64,000 bases of DNA from Caballeronia sp. NK8 (GTDB lineage Bacteria; Pseudomonadota; Gammaproteobacteria; Burkholderiales; Burkholderiaceae), in contig NZ_AP024322.1 in the NCBI RefSeq assembly GCF_018408855.1, positions 2,418,001 to 2,482,000 of the forward strand. Reading direction: 5' to 3'. Positions 60,119 through 64,000 of this stretch are shown here, piece by piece. Position numbers and translations under genes: made by a program. Positions within the stretch are counted from its first letter, which is position 1. Every line of letters starts with the position of its first letter. The notes under the pieces were generated by a model that worked only from the letters and a program-made list of their open reading frames with translations, did not search any database and was not told the DNA's origin.

Positions 60119-61633
60119 TTACGCCGCTTCGGCGACGCTATCGCTCTGCGGCAGCGCGAGACTCAGCACCGCCTGTTCGTTCGCCTTCTCGCGCGGCAGT
60201 TCGCCCGCGATCCGCCCCTGCCGCATCACGATGATCCGGTCGGACACGCCGAGCACTTCCGGCAGCTCCGACGAAATCATCACGATCGCGCAGCCGCGCT
60301 CGGCAAGCTGATAGATGACGTTATAGATCTCGTGCTTCGCGCCGACGTCGATGCCGCGCGTCGGCTCGTCGAGGATCACCACCTTCAGATCCGGCTCCGC
60401 GAGCCAGCGCGACAGAATCGCCTTCTGCTGATTGCCGCCCGACAGAAAACGGATGCGCTGCTTGCGGCTCGGCGTCTTGATCTTCAGAAGCTGGATGAAG
60501 CGTTCGGCCGTCTGCGCCTCCTTCTTGCGATCCAGAAAGAGGCCGCCGCGCAGATAGTGACGGCGGCACGAGATGTTGATGTTCTCCGCGACCGTCGCGA
60601 TCGCGACGATGCCCTCTTCCTTGCGATCCTCCGGACACAGCACGATGCCGTGACGAATCGCTTCGCCCGTGCTGCGTACCTTGATCGGCTGGCCGTCGAG
60701 CGTGATCGTGCCTTCCTTCTTCTTGTCCGCGCCGTAGACGAGATGCATCAGCTCGCTGCGGCCCGCGCCCACCAGCCCGAAAAATCCGACGATTTCACCG
60801 CGCTTCACATCGAAGTTCGCGGGTGCGCTCAACGCGTCGCCCTGCACGTTCGCAACCGAAAAGCGCACGTCGCCGAGCGGCCGCGCCCGATAGTTGTAGA
60901 TGTCGCTGATTTCGCGGCCGACCATTTCCTGCACGAGCGTGTCGCGCGGCACGTCGGCGAGCGACAGATGCGACGCGATCTTGCGGCCGTCGCGGAAGAT
61001 CGTGCAGGCATCGCAGAGTTCGTAGATCTCGTCCATGCGATGCGAAATGTAGATCAGCGCGCGGTTGTCCGCCTTCAGGTCGCGCACGAGCTTGAAGAGC
61101 ACTTCCGTCTCGCGGTGCGACAGCGAACTCGTCGGCTCGTCGAGCGCGATCACGCGCGCGTTGCGCAGCAACGCCTTGCAGATTTCGACCATCTGCCGCT
61201 GCGCGATGGACAGCTTGCGCAGCTTCGCGTTCGGGTCGAGATCGACGCCCATCGCGGCAAGCCGTTCGCGCACGTGCGCCTTCGCCGCGCGCTTGTTCAC
61301 CCAGCCGAGCCGGTTCGGCAGCGCGCCGAGCAGCAGGTTCTCGGACACGGTCAAATCTGGCACGTACTGCAATTCCTGATGAATCACCGCGATGCCCGAC
61401 GCGATCGAAGCCGCCGCGCTCGCGAAATGCACTTCGTTGTCGTCGATGAGCACGCGCCCCGAATCGGGCTGATACTCGCCGCCGAGAATCTTGAGCAAGG
61501 TCGATTTACCCGCGCCGTTCTCGCCCATCAGACCGTGAACTTCGCCGGCGTTGACGTCGAACGACACGCCGTCGAGCGCGCGCACGCCTGGAAACACCTT
61601 GCCGATATTGTCAAAACGCAGCGTCGCTGACAC
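60119..61633 (-). CDS. araG: Sugar ABC transporter ATP-binding protein, AraG type
   Basis: 504 aa with two ABC cassettes. Cassette 1: Walker [17 protein letters not shown] (about residues 37-52), signature [17 protein letters not shown], Walker [13 protein letters not shown]. Cassette 2 has a degenerate Walker A ([19 protein letters not shown]), signature [17 protein letters not shown] and Walker [17 protein letters not shown]. This layout is typical of monosaccharide importers. It lies 18 bases before araH. Confidence 0.95.
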   Translation of the reverse strand: MSATLRFDNIGKVFPGVRALDGVSFDVNAGEVHGLMGENGAGKSTLLKILGGEYQPDSGRVLIDDNEVHFASAAASIASGIAVIHQELQYVPDLTVSENLLLGALPNRLGWVNKRAAKAHVRERLAAMGVDLDPNAKLRKLSIAQRQMVEICKALLRNARVIALDEPTSSLSHRETEVLFKLVRDLKADNRALIYISHRMDEIYELCDACTIFRDGRKIASHLSLADVPRDTLVQEMVGREISDIYNYRARPLGDVRFSVANVQGDALSAPANFDVKRGEIVGFFGLVGAGRSELMHLVYGADKKKEGTITLDGQPIKVRSTGEAIRHGIVLCPEDRKEEGIVAIATVAENINISCRRHYLRGGLFLDRKKEAQTAERFIQLLKIKTPSRKQRIRFLSGGNQQKAILSRWLAEPDLKVVILDEPTRGIDVGAKHEIYNVIYQLAERGCAIVMISSELPEVLGVSDRIIVMRQGRIAGELPREKANEQAVLSLALPQSDSVAEAA

Positions 61634-61651
61634 ATCGCCTCCTGAATTCGC

Positions 61652-61677
61652 GCGGGCCGTACTTTCATACGGCCCGC
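61652..61677 (-). terminator. Intercistronic hairpin between araF and araG
   Basis: GCGGGCCGTA and TACGGCCCGC pair over a six-base loop, seven bases past the araF stop. The following bases have no T run on the minus strand. Placed after the binding-protein gene, it could protect araF mRNA from 3' decay and keep AraF more abundant than the membrane parts. Confidence 0.6.
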
Positions 61678-61683
61678 AAAGCT

Positions 61684-62691
61684 TTAGTTCGATGCCAGGC
61701 CCATCTGCTGACGCACCGAAGCCACGTTCTCACGCGTGGCGAGCATGCCGGTCGTGAGCGTGAGCGGCGGCGGCGCCTTGCCGTCCTTGATCCACGCGTA
61801 CATCAGCTCGGAGGTCTCTTCGCCGTGACGCTTCGGGCTGATGATCACGGTGCCGTAGAAGCCCGTCGGATTCGGCTTCTTGAACTCGTTGAGTGCCGAG
61901 TCCGAACCGCCGATGCCGATGCCGATCATGTTGTCCGCCTTGAAGCCGCGCCCTTCCGCCGCGCGCACCGCGCCGAGCACGCCCTCGTCGTTGAGCGCGT
62001 AAGCGACCCAGTGCTTGAACTGCGGATTCTTCGTGAGCGCGATGTTCGCGGCGTTGAACGCGTTCTCGGTGTCGGTCTTCGCCTGCGGCGCCATGATGAT
62101 GTTCGCCTTCGGGAAACCGGCGGCGACGAGCGCGTCGGTTGCGCCGGCGGTGCGGTCATGCGCGGTCGGCAACTGTTCGTAGGTCACGTCGATCGCGCCG
62201 ACGTCCTTCATGTCCCAGCCGCGCTTCTTGATCTCGGCCGCGATGCCGTCGCCCACCTGCTTGCCGATGTTGTAGGCCGAGATGCCCATGTGCGGCACGG
62301 ACTCGATCGGCTTGCCGGAGCCGTCGACCAGGCGGTCATCGACCGTCATGATCTTGAGCTTGTCGGCCTTCGCCTTGGCGACGATGCCCGGTCCGAGCTT
62401 CACGTCCGGCGTGCAGATGATGAAGCCCTGCGCCTTCTGCGCGGCGAGATTGTCGATCGCGCTCATCACCTTTTCACCCGACGGCGCGCCGATCTTCACG
62501 AGCGTGAAGCCCTTCTCTTTCGCGGCCATTTCGGCGAACTTCCATTCGTCCTGGAACCACGGCTCTTCGGGCTGCTTCACGAGGAAGCCGATCTTGACCT
62601 CGTCCGCGGCCTGCGCGACGGGCGCGGCGATCATGGACGCACTCGTTGCCGTGGCGGCGGCGATCAGCGTGAGGAACAGTCTGCGTTTCAT
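61684..62691 (-). CDS. araF: Sugar ABC transporter substrate-binding protein, AraF type
   Basis: 335 aa from [20 protein letters not shown], a signal peptide cut after VAQAA. The mature start [20 protein letters not shown] matches arabinose-binding proteins, as do [40 protein letters not shown] and [20 protein letters not shown]. It binds L-arabinose, and in E. coli also D-galactose, in the periplasm. The first gene of the importer operon; 130 bases separate it from the upstream SDR gene. Confidence 0.93.
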   Translation of the reverse strand: MKRRLFLTLIAAATATSASMIAAPVAQAADEVKIGFLVKQPEEPWFQDEWKFAEMAAKEKGFTLVKIGAPSGEKVMSAIDNLAAQKAQGFIICTPDVKLGPGIVAKAKADKLKIMTVDDRLVDGSGKPIESVPHMGISAYNIGKQVGDGIAAEIKKRGWDMKDVGAIDVTYEQLPTAHDRTAGATDALVAAGFPKANIIMAPQAKTDTENAFNAANIALTKNPQFKHWVAYALNDEGVLGAVRAAEGRGFKADNMIGIGIGGSDSALNEFKKPNPTGFYGTVIISPKRHGEETSELMYAWIKDGKAPPPLTLTTGMLATRENVASVRQQMGLASN

Positions 62692-62821
62692 TTTTTGTCT
62701 CCCGACTTTTTCCGATGTCGAAAAAAATGCCCGCGCACGGGCGCTACGAAGGTGTGTGGCCGTGTTTTTTATGGTGATGCCGCACCGCGGCCAGTGCGTC
62801 ATTCTTTCGGTAGTTCGTGGT

Positions 62822-63601
62822 TCAGTCGTGGTACAGCGCGGAGCGCCCGCCATCGACGGTGATGCAGCTCGCGTTGATGAACGGCGCCTCGTCGGAGGCG
62901 AGAAACACCGCCGTCATCGCGACTTCCTGCGGCTGGCCGATGCGCTTCATCGGCTGAAGATCGAGCGTCGCGGCACGCGCGGCCTTCGGGTCGGCTTGCG
63001 AATCCCACCAGTCCAGCGTCAACTGCGTTTCGATGTAACCCGGCGCGATCGCATTCACGCGCACGTTGTTCGGCGCGTACTCGATGCCGAGCGCGCGTGT
63101 AAGCCCGATCACGCCGTGCTTCGCCACCGGATACGGAAAGCAGCCCGGAATGATCTTGAAAGCGTGCGTCGACGCGATATTCACGATGCTCCCGCTGCCA
63201 CGCGCGACCATGCCCGGCAGCACGGCGCGGCAGCCGTTCCACACGCCGTCGAGATCGACGGCGAAGCAGCGGCGCCAGTCGTCGTCGGTCATCGTGAGCG
63301 GGTCGCAGAACACGTTGATGCCCGCGTTGTTCACGAGCACATCGATCGGACCCAGCGACGCTTCGATCTGCTCGACCGCCTGTTTCACCTGCGCGCTCTG
63401 CGTCACGTCCGTCGGCACCGCGATCACGCGCGCGCCGCTGACTTCCGACGCGATGCGCTCCGCGCTCGCGCGCGCCGTGTCGATGTCGAGTTCGGCGAGC
63501 GCCACCGCTGCGCCCTCGCGCGCGAACGCCAGCGCGATCGCGGCGCCGATGCCGCGTCCCGCGCCCGTGACCATCGTCACTTTGCCGGCGAGGCGGTTCA
63601 T
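62822..63601 (-). CDS. Short-chain dehydrogenase near the aldolase gene, probable sugar 1-dehydrogenase
   Basis: 259 aa from MNRLAGKVTMVTGAGRGIGA. Cofactor motif TGAGRGIGAAIALAFA, NNAGIN, catalytic region VNIASTHAF with PYPVAKHGVIGL (Tyr-x-x-x-Lys) and a C-terminal SDR end DGGRSALYHD. Its ATG overlaps the aldolase stop (ATGA). It is a different protein from the SDR at 57616-58404. Given the KDPGal aldolase beside it, D-galactose (or a related aldose) is a likely substrate; a 3-oxoacyl-ACP reductase-like role is ruled out only by context. Confidence 0.86.
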   Translation of the reverse strand: MNRLAGKVTMVTGAGRGIGAAIALAFAREGAAVALAELDIDTARASAERIASEVSGARVIAVPTDVTQSAQVKQAVEQIEASLGPIDVLVNNAGINVFCDPLTMTDDDWRRCFAVDLDGVWNGCRAVLPGMVARGSGSIVNIASTHAFKIIPGCFPYPVAKHGVIGLTRALGIEYAPNNVRVNAIAPGYIETQLTLDWWDSQADPKAARAATLDLQPMKRIGQPQEVAMTAVFLASDEAPFINASCITVDGGRSALYHD

Positions 63602-64000
63602 CTCGTTTCGCCTCGCGCTTTCGCGAGCCCGTCGATGAAGGCCTTCGCGTGCTGCGCGGTCACGTCCGCGCCCTGGCCCGGCTTGTACAGCGCCGAGCCG
63701 AGGCCGAAGCCGTTCGCGCCCGCGCTCAGAAACGGCCCCATGTTGTCCGGCGAGATTCCGCCGACCGGCACGAGCGGCACCTCGTTCGCGATCACCGCGC
63801 GCCAGGCCTTCGTCACCGTCGGGCCGAGCTGTTCGGCGGGGAACATCTTCAGCACGTCCGCGCCTGCTTTGAGCGCGAGAAACGCCTCGTTCGGCGTCGC
63901 GACGCCCGGCGCGCACGCGAGGCCTTGCGCCTTGGCGGCGCGTACGACATCGGCGTCGCTGTGCGGCATCACAATGAGTTCGCCGCCCGCTGCCTTCACG
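63598..64000 (-). CDS. dgoA: 2-dehydro-3-deoxy-6-phosphogalactonate aldolase (N-terminus beyond the right edge)
   Basis: About 134 C-terminal residues. GGELIVMPHSDADVVRAAKA, CAPGVATPNEAFLALKAGAD, VLKMFPAEQLGPTVTKAWRA (Schiff-base Lys) and VPVGGISPDNMGPFLSAGAN, FGLGSALYKPGQ match DgoA-type KDPGal aldolases and are distinct from the Eda protein at 20319-20951. The visible Met is internal, so the gene continues off the window. It cleaves KDPGal to pyruvate and glyceraldehyde 3-phosphate in the De Ley-Doudoroff pathway. Confidence 0.9.
   Translation of the reverse strand, partial: VKAAGGELIVMPHSDADVVRAAKAQGLACAPGVATPNEAFLALKAGADVLKMFPAEQLGPTVTKAWRAVIANEVPLVPVGGISPDNMGPFLSAGANGFGLGSALYKPGQGADVTAQHAKAFIDGLAKARGETR

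Noticed and set aside
58862..61630. 922-aa plus-strand frame across araH and araG
   Set aside because: Begins inside the palindromic element and runs antisense to two clear transporter genes; His/Arg/Asp-rich artefact.

Overview
This 64-kb, GC-rich window looks like chromosomal DNA from a betaproteobacterium of the Burkholderia sensu lato group (Burkholderia, Paraburkholderia, Caballeronia). The evidence is gene content and order: rsmA-pdxA-surA-lptD beside amgK-murU, bamE-dapB-exbB-exbD-leuS-lptE-holA-proA, thiL-pgpA-pncC, an Entner-Doudoroff edd-eda-hexR block and an oxidative sugar-catabolism cluster with an araFGH-type ABC importer. I see no rRNA, tRNA, CRISPR array, prophage or intact insertion sequence. 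Genus and species cannot be fixed from the sequence alone.

Layout: 1-3 kb holds a YhaO/YhaN-like nuclease and ATPase pair, with YhaN cut by the left edge. 3-9 kb is rsmA, pdxA, surA and lptD (ribosome maturation, vitamin B6, outer-membrane assembly). 9-12.5 kb holds amgK-murU (MurNAc recycling) and purB. 12.5-14.4 kb is gluconate kinase and permease. 14.4-20.2 kb is a decayed accessory island: a frameshifted secreted-protein gene, the C-terminal anchor of a trimeric autotransporter adhesin, an acyltransferase-3 pseudogene and three tandem DUF2827 (glycosyltransferase-like) genes, each broken by small indels. 20.2-24.1 kb is eda, edd and hexR. 24.2-26.1 kb is an intact HMW1C-like (GT41) cytoplasmic protein N-glycosyltransferase. 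26-35.9 kb is a housekeeping block ending at fur. 36-39.8 kb is a ureide-degradation operon (dctA-alc-allA) with a divergent FCD-type GntR regulator and two matching operators. 40-46 kb carries gapA, tkt, a VOC protein, rsmE and a barnase/barstar-like pair. 46.7-55.5 kb carries maeB, thiL, pgpA, pncC, a SWIM-SNF2 helicase and pyrF. 55.5-64 kb is an L-arabinose/D-galactose type oxidative sugar cluster, split by a 625-bp near-palindromic non-coding element.

How it fits together: gluconate enters through GntP, is phosphorylated by GntK and is split by Edd and Eda, with HexR as the likely controller and GapA taking the glyceraldehyde 3-phosphate onward. The sugar cluster imports a sugar (AraFGH), oxidises it (SDR dehydrogenases), opens the lactone (SMP-30 family) and ends in a KDPGal-type aldolase.

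The most interesting part is 14.7-26 kb. An intact HMW1C-like enzyme, whose group in other bacteria glycosylates adhesins, sits about 9 kb from the remains of an adhesin, an acyltransferase and three glycosyltransferase-like genes. I infer a former glycosylated-adhesin locus in which only the glycosyltransferase has kept its frame.
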